A stretch of DNA of 64,000 bases, from contig NZ_CAJRAY010000019.1 of the NCBI RefSeq assembly GCF_907165215.1, positions 1 through 64,000 of the forward strand, given 5' to 3'. Numbering within the stretch: the stretch's first letter is position 1; every line of letters starts with the position of its first letter. Source of the stretch: Thermobacillus xylanilyticus (GTDB lineage Bacteria; Bacillota; Bacilli; Paenibacillales; Paenibacillaceae). The notes under the pieces were generated by a model. The model did no database searches, was not told the origin of the DNA, and saw nothing but the letters and a program-made list of their open reading frames with translations. Positions 57,219-64,000 of the stretch are shown here, piece by piece. The position numbers were made by a program, and so were the translations under genes.

Positions 57219-59438
57219 GTGACCAAACTCGGCATCTTCATCACCAAATCGAAAAGAGTCATCGCCGTCATGAGCATCATCCAGCTCGTGGTGCTGGCCG
57301 TCATCGGGACCGGCGGCGTGAACCGGTTGTCCTTGAGCCGCTGGGAGGTGCCCGGCTCGGAGTCCTACGAAGCCGGCAGATTGCTGGAACGGCAATTCGA
57401 CGCCGGCAGCCCGAATCTTGTGCTGCTGGTCACCGCCAAATCCGGCTCGGTGGACGATCCGGCCGTACGGGAGGCGGGTCTGTCGCTGACGGCCGAGCTC
57501 ACGGCGGAGCCGGCCGTGAAGAGAGCCGATTCCTACTGGCTGCGCGGCGGTTCCCCGACGCTTCGCAGTGAGGACGGCCGGCAGGCGCTCATCCTCGCCA
57601 CCCTGAACGGCACCGTGACGGAAGCCCGAACGGCGCTGGGCGAACTGTCGCCGCGGTACATGCGCGACGACGGGCTTGTCCGGGTGGAGGTCGGCGGACA
57701 GGACGAAATTTTTCGTCAGGCCGCGGAACTTGCTCGGCAGGACTTCGTCCGCGCGGAGATGATCATCTTGCCCGGCGTGCTGCTGCTGCTCTTCCTCGTG
57801 TACCGCCGCTTCCGGGCGACGGCGCTGACGATCGGCGCGGGACTGTACGCGATGGTCGGCACACTCGCCGGCCTTGCGGGCCTCATCTCCTTCACCGAAG
57901 TGTCGACGTTCGCGTTGAATCTGGCGCTGGTGATGGGACTCGGGCTCGGCATCGACTACTCCCTGTTCATGATCACCCGCTTCCGGGAGGAACTCGCGGC
58001 GGGCCGGTCCGTGCAGGAAGCCGTGGTACGGACCGTGAACACGGCGGGCCGGACGGTGCTGTTCAGCGGGGTGACGGTGGCTGCCGCGTGCGCGGTGCTG
58101 TTCGTGTTCCCTTTCCCTTTTCTGCAATCCTTCGCTTACACCGGCGTGCTTGTCGTCCTGTTCGGGCTGATCGGTTCCGTCATCATCCTGCCGGCGTGGT
58201 TCGCCCTCCTCGGCGAGCGGCTTGCCCGCAAGCGCAAGGTACCCGCGGCGGCTGCCGAATCCCGGCCGGGCCGGTGGAACCGGTATGCGAAGCAGGTCAT
58301 GAAACGGCCCGCGCTCTATGGCGCAGCCGCATCGGTGGCGCTGCTGCTGCTCGCATCCCCCGTGCTCCATCTGCGCTTCGGCCTGCCCGACCATCGCGTG
58401 CTGCCGCCCGACGTCAGCAGCCGCGTCGTGGAAGTTCAGAAGAACGCCAACTTCATTGCGGAGGAAACCGACGCGATTCAAGTGGTGGCTCCGGCAGCGG
58501 GTAACTCAGCGGATCCCGTCATGCTTGATGCAATCGGCGATTACGCCGCCCGCCTGTCGCGAATCGACGGCATCGTCCAGGTCGATTCACTGGCGGGTTC
58601 CTATGCGGACGGCACGCTGGTCATCGAACCGAACGCATCGCATGAGCGGTTTGCGGGGAGCTTCGGCGGCACCTATTTGACCGTCATCCCCTCCGGAGAA
58701 GCGATCAGCGAGCGGGCTTCGGAGATCGTGCGGGAAGTCCGGGCCGCGGTAGCGCCGTTCGAAGTGCTGGTCGGCGGATATCCGGCAGACTTGACCGATT
58801 TCCGGGATGCGCTGCTCGAACGGGTACCGCTGGCGCTCGCCCTCATTTTCCTGGTGACATTCGTCCTGCTGTTCCTGATGACCGGCAGCCTGCTCATTCC
58901 CTTCAAAGCCACGGTGCTCAATATGCTCAGTCTGACCATCATGTTCGGCGCGCTGGTGTGGGTGTTCCAGGATGGCAACCTGGCCGGCTTGCTCGGGTTC
59001 ACCCCGGCCGGCTCGATCGAACCAAGCATTCCGATTCTCATGTTCTGCATCGCGTATGGCCTGTCGATGGACTATGAAGTGTTCATTCTCTCGCGAATCA
59101 AGGAGGAGTACGACCGGTCGGGGAATCTGGAAGAAGCGGTCGCGGGCGGATTGCAGAAGAGCGGTTCGCTGGTCACGACGGCCGCGGGCATTCTCGCCTT
59201 CACGTTCGCCGCGTACGCGTTCGGGGATATCGTTTTCCTGAAGATGCTGGGGGTTGGCATGACGCTGGCCATTCTCGTCGACGCCACGCTGATCCGGGCC
59301 GTGCTGGTGCCCGCCTTCATGAAGCTGGCCGGGCGCGCGAACTGGTGGCTGCCGAAGCCGCTGCGCGCCGTGTACAACCGGTTCGGCATTTCGGAGTCCG
59401 GCGAGGGGACAGTCGTGCAACAGCCGTTGGTGCATTGA
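57219..59438 (+). CDS. MMPL-family RND-type transporter
   Basis: A 739-residue exporter with two six-helix halves, each with a large extracytoplasmic loop after the first helix. The proton-relay Asp-Tyr pairs of MmpL proteins are present: GLGLGIDYSLFMITRFREEL (helix 4) and YGLSMDYEVFILSRIKEEY (helix 10), quoted by key residues D-Y. Likely exports lipids, siderophores or drugs using the proton gradient. Start GTG 57219 with GGGAGGAGAG; the frame is open upstream through the operators. Controlled by the preceding TetR. Confidence 0.92.
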   Translation: MTKLGIFITKSKRVIAVMSIIQLVVLAVIGTGGVNRLSLSRWEVPGSESYEAGRLLERQFDAGSPNLVLLVTAKSGSVDDPAVREAGLSLTAELTAEPAVKRADSYWLRGGSPTLRSEDGRQALILATLNGTVTEARTALGELSPRYMRDDGLVRVEVGGQDEIFRQAAELARQDFVRAEMIILPGVLLLLFLVYRRFRATALTIGAGLYAMVGTLAGLAGLISFTEVSTFALNLALVMGLGLGIDYSLFMITRFREELAAGRSVQEAVVRTVNTAGRTVLFSGVTVAAACAVLFVFPFPFLQSFAYTGVLVVLFGLIGSVIILPAWFALLGERLARKRKVPAAAAESRPGRWNRYAKQVMKRPALYGAAASVALLLLASPVLHLRFGLPDHRVLPPDVSSRVVEVQKNANFIAEETDAIQVVAPAAGNSADPVMLDAIGDYAARLSRIDGIVQVDSLAGSYADGTLVIEPNASHERFAGSFGGTYLTVIPSGEAISERASEIVREVRAAVAPFEVLVGGYPADLTDFRDALLERVPLALALIFLVTFVLLFLMTGSLLIPFKATVLNMLSLTIMFGALVWVFQDGNLAGLLGFTPAGSIEPSIPILMFCIAYGLSMDYEVFILSRIKEEYDRSGNLEEAVAGGLQKSGSLVTTAAGILAFTFAAYAFGDIVFLKMLGVGMTLAILVDATLIRAVLVPAFMKLAGRANWWLPKPLRAVYNRFGISESGEGTVVQQPLVH

Positions 59439-59456
59439 TCCTGCAGACACGGGAAA

Positions 59457-59487
59457 GCGGAGCCGGTGAACGGTTCACGGGCTCCGC
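59457..59487. terminator. Bidirectional terminator after the MMPL gene
   Basis: GCGGAGCC (59457-59464) and GGCTCCGC (59480-59487) form a stem, with a nested GTGAAC/GTTCAC pair in the loop. It overlaps the stop of the convergent gene at 59475. Confidence 0.7.
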
Positions 59488-59858
59488 TGTTCCGGTTGGG
59501 CGGCACCTTCCATGATCTTTCCCTCGATGCATGCTTTCGAAATCTCCATCGCGCGGATCAACGGTTCAAACTGATTGTATTTCGGGCTTCCTTGCTCATA
59601 TTTGCGCTGCGCTTTCGTCGTCTTGTGGATGATCGATTGGACGGGCGGGAGCGCATCCCTCAGTTCCCGGCTTGTATAATTGGCCGATGGATCGTTGGTC
59701 AGAAGCGCCTTCGAGATTTGGAGCGCCTTGATCCTGTTCTTCAGCAGCGAGTGCCGGGACGATCCTTCCGTGAACTTCTGCTGCATTTTCTCGCATTTGG
59801 CGATGGTCGAGGTGAGCAAGGCAACGGTCCGCTCCAATTCTTCTTGGTTGAGTTCCAT
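59475..59858 (-). CDS. Small helical protein with internal duplication, unknown function
   Basis: A 127-residue soluble protein of two similar halves of about 55 residues: TIAKCEKMQQKFTEGSSRH.. IKALQISKALL and IIHKTTKAQRKYEQGSPKY.. IRAMEISKACI. Each half has the pattern K-x-x-K-x-Q-x-K-[FY]-x-x-G-S then I-[KR]-A-[LM]-x-I-S-K-A. Start ATG 59858 with GGAGG 8 bases upstream. No known family recognised. A helical hairpin repeat that could bind a partner or nucleic acid. Confidence 0.7.
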   Translation of the reverse strand: MELNQEELERTVALLTSTIAKCEKMQQKFTEGSSRHSLLKNRIKALQISKALLTNDPSANYTSRELRDALPPVQSIIHKTTKAQRKYEQGSPKYNQFEPLIRAMEISKACIEGKIMEGAAQPEQRSP

Positions 59859-59955
59859 CAAGCTGCCTCCGAAATACAATCATTTAAAAATAAAGAAACT
59901 TTGTGCAGCATTCGAGCGTCTTCCCATATGTAAAATTTCTGATGCGAGGTGTCCT

Positions 59956-60420
59956 ATGAAAAAGTTGTCGTTATGCGCCGCAGTGCTGCTTCTGTGCTTG
60001 CCGATGGCCGCATCCGCACAGGAAACAGATTATTCCTATTATACAAAATACGCCGTCAAAGTCATCCTGAATGGCGAGGAAATGGATTTCACGCCTCCGG
60101 CGATTGCCGTAAATGACAACACCATGGTGCCGTTCAGGCCGCTGTTTGAAGCCCTTGGTGCTGAAGTGATTTGGCAACCGGGCACGAAAACCATTACGGC
60201 AACCAAAGATGGTACTACAATCAAAATTACCATTGATAGTCAGACCGCTTATGTCAATGATGAGGAAGTGAAATTGACACAATCTCCTTTCACTTCCAAA
60301 TACAAAGACGGGAATATGTACACTTTCGTGAACCTCAGATTCATCAGCGAGGCTCTGGGCGCCGTGGTCACATTTACGAAAGAACCCGTGCCGACCGTGT
60401 ATATTCAGCACTGGGATTGA
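59956..60420 (+). CDS. Exported copper-amine-oxidase-N domain protein
   Basis: A 154-residue exported protein: signal peptide residues 1-22 (ending ASA-QE), then a single copper amine oxidase N-terminal (stalk) domain: KVILNGEEMDFTPPAIAVND, MVPFRPLFEALGAEVIWQPG, KTITATKDGTTIKITI, and YTFVNLRFISEALGAVVTF. Such domains are abundant in Paenibacillus and are thought to bind the cell wall or mediate oligomers; there is no amine oxidase catalytic part. Start ATG 59956. Followed by a terminator shared with the convergent anti-sigma gene. Confidence 0.85.
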   Translation: MKKLSLCAAVLLLCLPMAASAQETDYSYYTKYAVKVILNGEEMDFTPPAIAVNDNTMVPFRPLFEALGAEVIWQPGTKTITATKDGTTIKITIDSQTAYVNDEEVKLTQSPFTSKYKDGNMYTFVNLRFISEALGAVVTFTKEPVPTVYIQHWD

Positions 60421-60449
60421 CGCGCGGTTCAAGCATGGAAGATGAGATA

Positions 60450-60474
60450 GGGGCGCCGTGATGACGGGCGCCCC
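60450..60474. terminator. Bidirectional terminator between the CuAO-N and anti-sigma genes
   Basis: GGGGCGCC (60450-60457) and GGCGCCCC (60467-60474), followed on the plus strand by TTCTTCTTT. Confidence 0.85.
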
Positions 60475-60488
60475 TTCTTCTTTATGCT

Positions 60489-61385
60489 TCAGGAAACATT
60501 CTTCAACCGTGCCGTCACGACCGTCTGCCCCAGCCGGTTGTTGTCGACTCTCACCTGGATGGCTTTCGTCGTCACATGGCCTTGCCTGTCCGTGATGGTA
60601 ATGGTGATGGTGTCCTCCTTCAGATGATCCGGATAGTCTTCCAGATTCATATGCCCGATGGACGACCCGTTCTCCGCGGCAAGTTCCCGCTTCTCTTCTT
60701 CCGTCAAACTGTCAACATCAATGTCTATCGGATCATACCCGAATCCGTAGAATCGCGAGAAATTGTCCTCGGCGGCCCATTGGTACATGTTCCACGCCGT
60801 CCAGCGATACCAGATCTGATCGTAATCGTGGAAATCCTCATCGAAAGTCATCGTCATTTCCTTATCGTAGAGCAGATCGAAATCAGCGACGGACGTTTGG
60901 GTTTCTTCGTCGAAGTGCTGGTAATATTCCACGTTCCAATACTTCTCGTGCTGCGTCTTCGTCCAGTCCACCGCGTAGACATATTCATTTTCCGCCTTGA
61001 TATGGATCGAGGCGATATTTTCTCCTTCAATGTAGAATTCCAGCCCGGGCCTGGAGTCGACATAGCTGACGGTTGTGACATGCTCATCCCGCTTCCCTTC
61101 CCGATCCGCCAACTTGAACACGGGGCCGTCTTCCCCGGCCTTCACGCTGATCGCGTAAGCGGGTGCCGCCTTTTCGAACGGAAGGTTGACCATGACCACC
61201 ACCGCCAGCACAAGACCGACCGCGAAGCCCGCAGCCCGTCTCAACCGCCTGCCCGTCACCCGTCCCTTCATCGACCGGCGATTCAACCGCTCCCATATGT
61301 GCTGCTTCATTCGAGCTTTCTGCTCTTCATCCGGTGCCATCCCGTCAAATACAGCGCGCAGCCTTTCCTTAGTCAATAAAATCAT
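60489..61385 (-). CDS. Membrane anti-sigma factor (DUF4179-like)
   Basis: A 298-residue protein. Residues about 1-45 are cytosolic and basic with helices (LLTKERLRAVFDGMAPDEEQ, MKQHIWERLNRR) that should hold the sigma factor; a membrane helix follows (about 50-68), then an outside sensory domain of about 225 residues with ISVKAGEDGPVFKLADREGK and DDTITITITDRQGHVTTKAI-type beta strands. ATG 61385 overlaps the sigma gene by 17 bases. No zinc-binding H-x3-C-x2-C anti-sigma motif, so it belongs to the RsiV/DUF4179-like kind rather than ZAS. Confidence 0.82.
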   Translation of the reverse strand: MILLTKERLRAVFDGMAPDEEQKARMKQHIWERLNRRSMKGRVTGRRLRRAAGFAVGLVLAVVVMVNLPFEKAAPAYAISVKAGEDGPVFKLADREGKRDEHVTTVSYVDSRPGLEFYIEGENIASIHIKAENEYVYAVDWTKTQHEKYWNVEYYQHFDEETQTSVADFDLLYDKEMTMTFDEDFHDYDQIWYRWTAWNMYQWAAEDNFSRFYGFGYDPIDIDVDSLTEEEKRELAAENGSSIGHMNLEDYPDHLKEDTITITITDRQGHVTTKAIQVRVDNNRLGQTVVTARLKNVS

Positions 61386-61854
61386 CCCCCAACTCCAGCT
61401 TCAGGCGCTTCCGGGCATCCCTCATCCGTGTCTTGACGGTATTGATGTTCATTTTGAGCATTTTCGCAATCTCGAGCAGTTTGTAGCCTTCGTAATAGTA
61501 CAGGTACAAAAGCAATCTGTGGTTGGGAGGGAGTCTGCGCATACCGTCCATCATCTCGTGCTGCGGCAAACGGTCGGCATGCTGCTCATCGGGCATGCCC
61601 GTTTCAAACTTGACGACCTTCTTCCTCCACCATCTGCGGTGTTCATTGCGGGCGGTGGCGATCAGCCAGGCTTTCTCGTGTTCAACACTTTGGAAGGTCA
61701 TCTTGCTGCGCATGAGCTTGACGAACACGGACTGGGCCGCATCCTCGGCATCCTGTCTGTTGCCCATCATCGCGTAGCAAATGCGGTAGACGGTGTCGAT
61801 ATGGCGTTCATACAGTTCGCTGAATACAGATTCCATGGAATCGTTTGGCTTCAT
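61369..61854 (-). CDS. ECF-family RNA polymerase sigma factor
   Basis: A 161-residue sigma-70 group 4 factor. Region 2: SELYERHIDTVYRICYAMMGNRQDAEDAAQSVFVKLM (by motif DAEDAAQSVFVKL). Region 4: MRRLPPNHRLLLYLYYYEGYKLLEIAKMLKMNINTVKTRMRDARKRLK (by motif LLEIAKMLKMNINTVKTRM). It overlaps the anti-sigma gene, the classic ECF/anti-sigma unit answering to envelope stress. Start ATG 61854. An ECF-type promoter and a run of ten G lie upstream. Confidence 0.93.
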   Translation of the reverse strand: MKPNDSMESVFSELYERHIDTVYRICYAMMGNRQDAEDAAQSVFVKLMRSKMTFQSVEHEKAWLIATARNEHRRWWRKKVVKFETGMPDEQHADRLPQHEMMDGMRRLPPNHRLLLYLYYYEGYKLLEIAKMLKMNINTVKTRMRDARKRLKLELGDDFID

Positions 61855-61924
61855 CCGAAAAGCAAATCCCTTCGATCACACGCAGCCAGGGACTTCCCGC
61901 CGCTCCCCCCCCCCTTTCATCTAT

Positions 61925-61951
61925 TACACGAATGAGAGCAGGAGAAGGTTT
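61925..61951 (-). promoter_or_regulatory. ECF-type promoter of the sigma/anti-sigma operon
   Basis: On the minus strand AAACCTT (61951-61945), then CGTGTA (61930-61925), with 17 bases between AAC and CGT. It matches the SigW-type TGAAACCTTT..CGTATA layout, so the sigma factor probably drives its own operon. A G10 tract (61914-61905) follows in the leader. Confidence 0.6.
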
Positions 61952-61961
61952 GCGGATTGCG

Positions 61962-62147
61962 TTAGTTTTTTCGCATTTCCTCTTTGATCACGTGAAGCAA
62001 CTCCAATATCCTGTCGTTAAACATCTCGATCTTCTTCTCGAACCGGATAAGCAGATAACAGGTAAGCACGATCGGAAACCCAAAGTTGGAGATCGATGTC
62101 GTGATCAAGGTCATCAACTGCGTGTCTTCCAATATCATCACCCCCAT
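61962..62147 (-). CDS. YvrJ-like small membrane protein
   Basis: A 58-61 residue protein: one membrane helix in ITTSISNFGFPIVLTCYLLIRFEKKIE, then a charged amphipathic tail (RILELLHVIKEEMRKN). NFGFPI..YLL.R.EKK is the YvrJ family pattern. Start ATG 62147 or 62138; neither has an ideal ribosome site. In Bacillus subtilis yvrJ lies with the sigO-rsoA sigma genes, and a sigma-like pair occurs here about 1.6 kb away at the right edge, but on the other strand. Confidence 0.65.
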   Translation of the reverse strand: MGVMILEDTQLMTLITTSISNFGFPIVLTCYLLIRFEKKIEMFNDRILELLHVIKEEMRKN

Positions 62148-62214
62148 TCCATATGTGCCTGCATCTTATTAAGTAAAGAGAACATGAAATAACAACCATT
62201 ACGGCCGGAACAAT

Positions 62215-62243
62215 AAAAAAAAAGAGACCTGCTGCGGTCTCTT
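62215..62243 (-). terminator. Terminator of the CuAO-N gene at 62255
   Basis: AAGAGACC (62243-62236 on the minus strand) pairs with GGTCTCTT (62229-62222), followed by a long T-run. Confidence 0.88.
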
Positions 62244-62254
62244 CATGCGTTCTG

Positions 62255-63148
62255 TTATTTCACTTGATCAATCCGAACCTCATCCGGTATCGGCTGAACA
62301 GCGTTGGCCATGGGCGAATCAACGTATTTGCCGGGTCGGGTGTTGCCGTGAAGCATTTCACCGCCGCCTTCTTTCCAATAGTGAACGACATCCGACTGAA
62401 ACCGGTCCAGATTGAAATAAACTCTGGACTTCTCCTCCGGGGGACGGACTCCTCTTTCCTGGGCGTAAACGCCTTGCTCGGCTCCCAACACCCCTTCCCA
62501 CACCAGACGCTTCACATCATGCTTGATTTCGTAATAAGAAAGCAGATTTCCCCATTCATAATAGTATCGAAGCGCCTCTCCTTCCGGAAAAATGAACGTA
62601 TGGGAATGCATCTCTCCTGTACTGCCAAGCGTGTTGACGTCCTCGGTGGGCAAGGAGATCGCAATTTTTCTGGCCTCCACCAGATCATCACCATGGTAAA
62701 GCGCTTCATACATCTCCTTCTTGTCGGCGCTGCGGATCACAACCGAGTTGATCTCCGGAAGCCATTTCACGTCCGCCTGGAACGCTTCGCTGACAAAGCG
62801 AACCGGAACATAGACCCGGTCTTTGATCAATCGGGCAGGCACGTCCAGCGTCATCGTCGTGTCGCCCAGCATGGCCGACTTGCTTCCTACTGTAAGTACC
62901 AGCTTACTTTTGGCTTGGGGCGAGGCAACGGTCACCTGTTTCGTCTCGTGATTCCATTGCAAGTCCAGATTCAGCTTCTTGAGCGATGCCAAGGCAACCA
63001 GCATCCGTCCATTTACGAGTACGGGAGCCGCGTCCGTATTCATTTTTTCGCTGTTGATGTACAGATGGACTTCATCAGCGGCCTGCAATGGCAGTGTAAA
63101 AGCAAGCAGCGACAGAGCAGCGATCAGACAGGCAACAATTTTCTTCAC
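62255..63148 (-). CDS. Exported copper-amine-oxidase-N domain protein
   Basis: A 297-residue exported protein: signal peptide residues 1-24 (ALSLLAFTLPLQAAD), then a copper amine oxidase N-terminal domain (INSEKMNTDAAPVLVNGRML, KLNLDLQWNHETKQVTV, KDRVYVPVRFVSEAFQADVKW), and a C-terminal part of about 150 residues with HSHTFIFPEGEALRYYYEWGN that I cannot assign. Start GTG 63148 with GGAAGGAAAAG; the frame is open to 63232. Probably a wall-bound protein with a novel C-terminal domain. Confidence 0.85.
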   Translation of the reverse strand: MKKIVACLIAALSLLAFTLPLQAADEVHLYINSEKMNTDAAPVLVNGRMLVALASLKKLNLDLQWNHETKQVTVASPQAKSKLVLTVGSKSAMLGDTTMTLDVPARLIKDRVYVPVRFVSEAFQADVKWLPEINSVVIRSADKKEMYEALYHGDDLVEARKIAISLPTEDVNTLGSTGEMHSHTFIFPEGEALRYYYEWGNLLSYYEIKHDVKRLVWEGVLGAEQGVYAQERGVRPPEEKSRVYFNLDRFQSDVVHYWKEGGGEMLHGNTRPGKYVDSPMANAVQPIPDEVRIDQVK

Positions 63149-63725
63149 AGCTTTTCCTTCCTCCATCCTAATCTGTAGTTCCGCATGATCCGTTATCCAC
63201 TCCGGAATCCATTCTACATAACAGACGCTCAAATTGAGCTAAAGTTTCTTTAAAAAGCAAAATCCGGATATTAATCCTTTTTAATGTTGGCTCTGTGGAC
63301 CAAGGCTTCAATCCGCTGCCACTTGCCTGTATAAAAATGCAAGCCTTGATTAATGACCGCAGCACCTTGAAGGAAAAACAGGAGGGGACATCTACCGCTT
63401 CTTTTGGCGACTAATGGCCAGAGTATAGAGGGCAGTTATATGATTTATAAAAAGCGCTCCACATGGAGAAAGGGATTTAGACACTAATATGGAATTATAT
63501 AGAATATATAATCCTCGAAAGGGGGGGGCATGACATTAACTTCCCTGCTGGCCCCAAGCAACTACCCACCGAATGAAAGTCCAAATGAAGCCGCTGCACT
63601 CGACAGAGAACCCGGACACACACCTGCGGCCAATGTTTTCAAAATATTTTAATTATTCATTGTATTTTGACGGTTGTAGTTTGGCCGCATTTTTTTACTA
63701 GTTAAGTGAACGGGGGTGGTGAATC
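63149..63725. other. Intergenic stretch before the split sigma-like pair
   Basis: About 575 bases without a supported gene. It is AT-rich. Visible features are a G9 run at about 63520-63529 and an AT-rich segment at 63640-63700 with a possible TTGACG -35 (63668-63673). Short frames here have no ribosome site. No repeat or RNA gene recognised. Confidence 0.5.
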
Positions 63726-63911
63726 ATGAATGCTCAGCAAAGTAAAAGTCTGGAAAGCTTTCGTCAAGGCTTGAGGGGATTTGCGTGGAGACTGCAATAC
63801 AGCTCGAAGGTCAGGCATTCCAAGGAGTCTCTCTCTTTGGACGAACGGCATTACGGCTACTACTTCACATCCGATGTCTTCACGACAATTTATATCAAGG
63901 AATGCTGTTGA
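63726..63911 (+). CDS. Small protein upstream of and coupled to a sigma region-4-like gene
   Basis: A 61-residue protein, NAQQSKSLESFRQGLRGFAWRL at the start and YFTSDVFTTIYIKECC at the end. Ribosome site GGGGGTGGTG precedes ATG 63726. Its stop TGA overlaps the ATG of the next gene (TGATG), which encodes a sigma region-4-like sequence. It could be the first half of a split sigma factor (compare SigO/RsoA of Bacillus subtilis), or the front of a sigma gene broken by a one-base shift. Confidence 0.6.
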   Translation: MNAQQSKSLESFRQGLRGFAWRLQYSSKVRHSKESLSLDERHYGYYFTSDVFTTIYIKECC

Positions 63912-64000
63912 TGATTCCATCTGAGAAAGCGCGGTACATTGTCAAAAGGTTGTATCTGGATGGATATACGGAAAAAGAAGTCGCAACCGAACTCCAGTTG
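63911..64000 (+). CDS. Sigma region-4-like HTH protein, cut by the window edge
   Basis: Starts at ATG 63911 with AAGGA (63897-63901) 9 bases upstream and reads IPSEKARYIVKRLYLDGYTEKEVATELQL before the window ends (quoted by pieces: KARYIVKRLYLDGYTEKEVA). RYIVKRLYLDGYTEKEVATEL matches the start of a sigma-70 region 4.2 helix-turn-helix. Overlaps the preceding small gene as TGATG. Only 30 codons are visible. Confidence 0.6.
   Translation, partial: MIPSEKARYIVKRLYLDGYTEKEVATELQL

Overview
The window looks like a chromosomal piece of a high-GC Paenibacillaceae-type Firmicute (Paenibacillus or Cohnella-like). The signs are AGGAGG-type ribosome sites with frequent TTG and GTG starts, S-layer-homology (SLH) and copper-amine-oxidase-N cell-envelope proteins, secreted GH11 xylanases, catabolite-responsive elements, a Fur box, an ECF sigma/anti-sigma pair and many TetR/MarR/Rrf2 regulators. 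I saw no rRNA, tRNA, CRISPR array or insertion sequence. Coding DNA is mostly GC-rich; the stretches around 1-620, 33.4-35.1 kb, 41.1-42.1 kb and 59.9-64 kb are clearly more AT-rich and hold the least familiar genes.

1-9.3 kb: a small membrane protein, an aldo/keto reductase, a methionine-type ABC importer (metN-metI-metQ), a TetR + DUF2269 pair, an alpha/beta hydrolase, a MarR regulator with a clear operator, a manganese catalase, and the azlC-azlD amino-acid exporter. 9.4-21.4 kb: DUF4256 coupled to a cNMP/AAA/patatin fusion, an azoreductase and EamA transporter divergent from a MarR regulator, two MFS exporters with Rrf2 and ArsR regulators, a heptad-repeat coiled-coil protein, and a MacAB-like export operon behind an 11-bp-period response-regulator site.

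21.4-33.4 kb is a polysaccharide block. It has a GH11 xylanase, a divergent GH11 paralogue and an FGE-like lipoprotein, then a locus with the parts needed for alpha-1,6-mannan use: three GH76 enzymes (one membrane-anchored, two apparently cytoplasmic), a GH125 exo-mannosidase, an ABC sugar importer and a GntR/LacI-type regulator. Catabolite-response and TTGA..ATCA-type sites sit at its promoters. The likely flow is outside cleavage by the anchored GH76, import of oligosaccharides, and trimming inside by GH76 and GH125.

33.4-43.2 kb is mixed: an XRE + membrane-protein pair, a secreted precursor with a cysteine-rich hydrophobic tail (possible bacteriocin), TetR/SDR and OYE/TetR units with visible operators, lrgAB, a PutAbiC-like phage-defence candidate, and a decayed phosphotransferase whose C-terminal part is duplicated. 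43.2-48.3 kb: LRR-SLH surface protein, a copper-amine-oxidase-N protein, a STAND-like ATPase regulator and a four-copy palindromic repeat with a 51-bp period. 48.3-52.3 kb: a Fur-boxed siderophore ABC importer. 52.4-56.2 kb: gene remnants around a secreted SLH esterase. 56.5-59.4 kb: a TetR/MMPL efflux pair with three matching operators. 59.5-64 kb: a small internally duplicated protein, two copper-amine-oxidase-N proteins, an ECF sigma/anti-sigma pair with an autoregulatory-looking promoter, a YvrJ-like peptide, and at the right edge a TGATG-coupled pair that resembles a split sigma factor.
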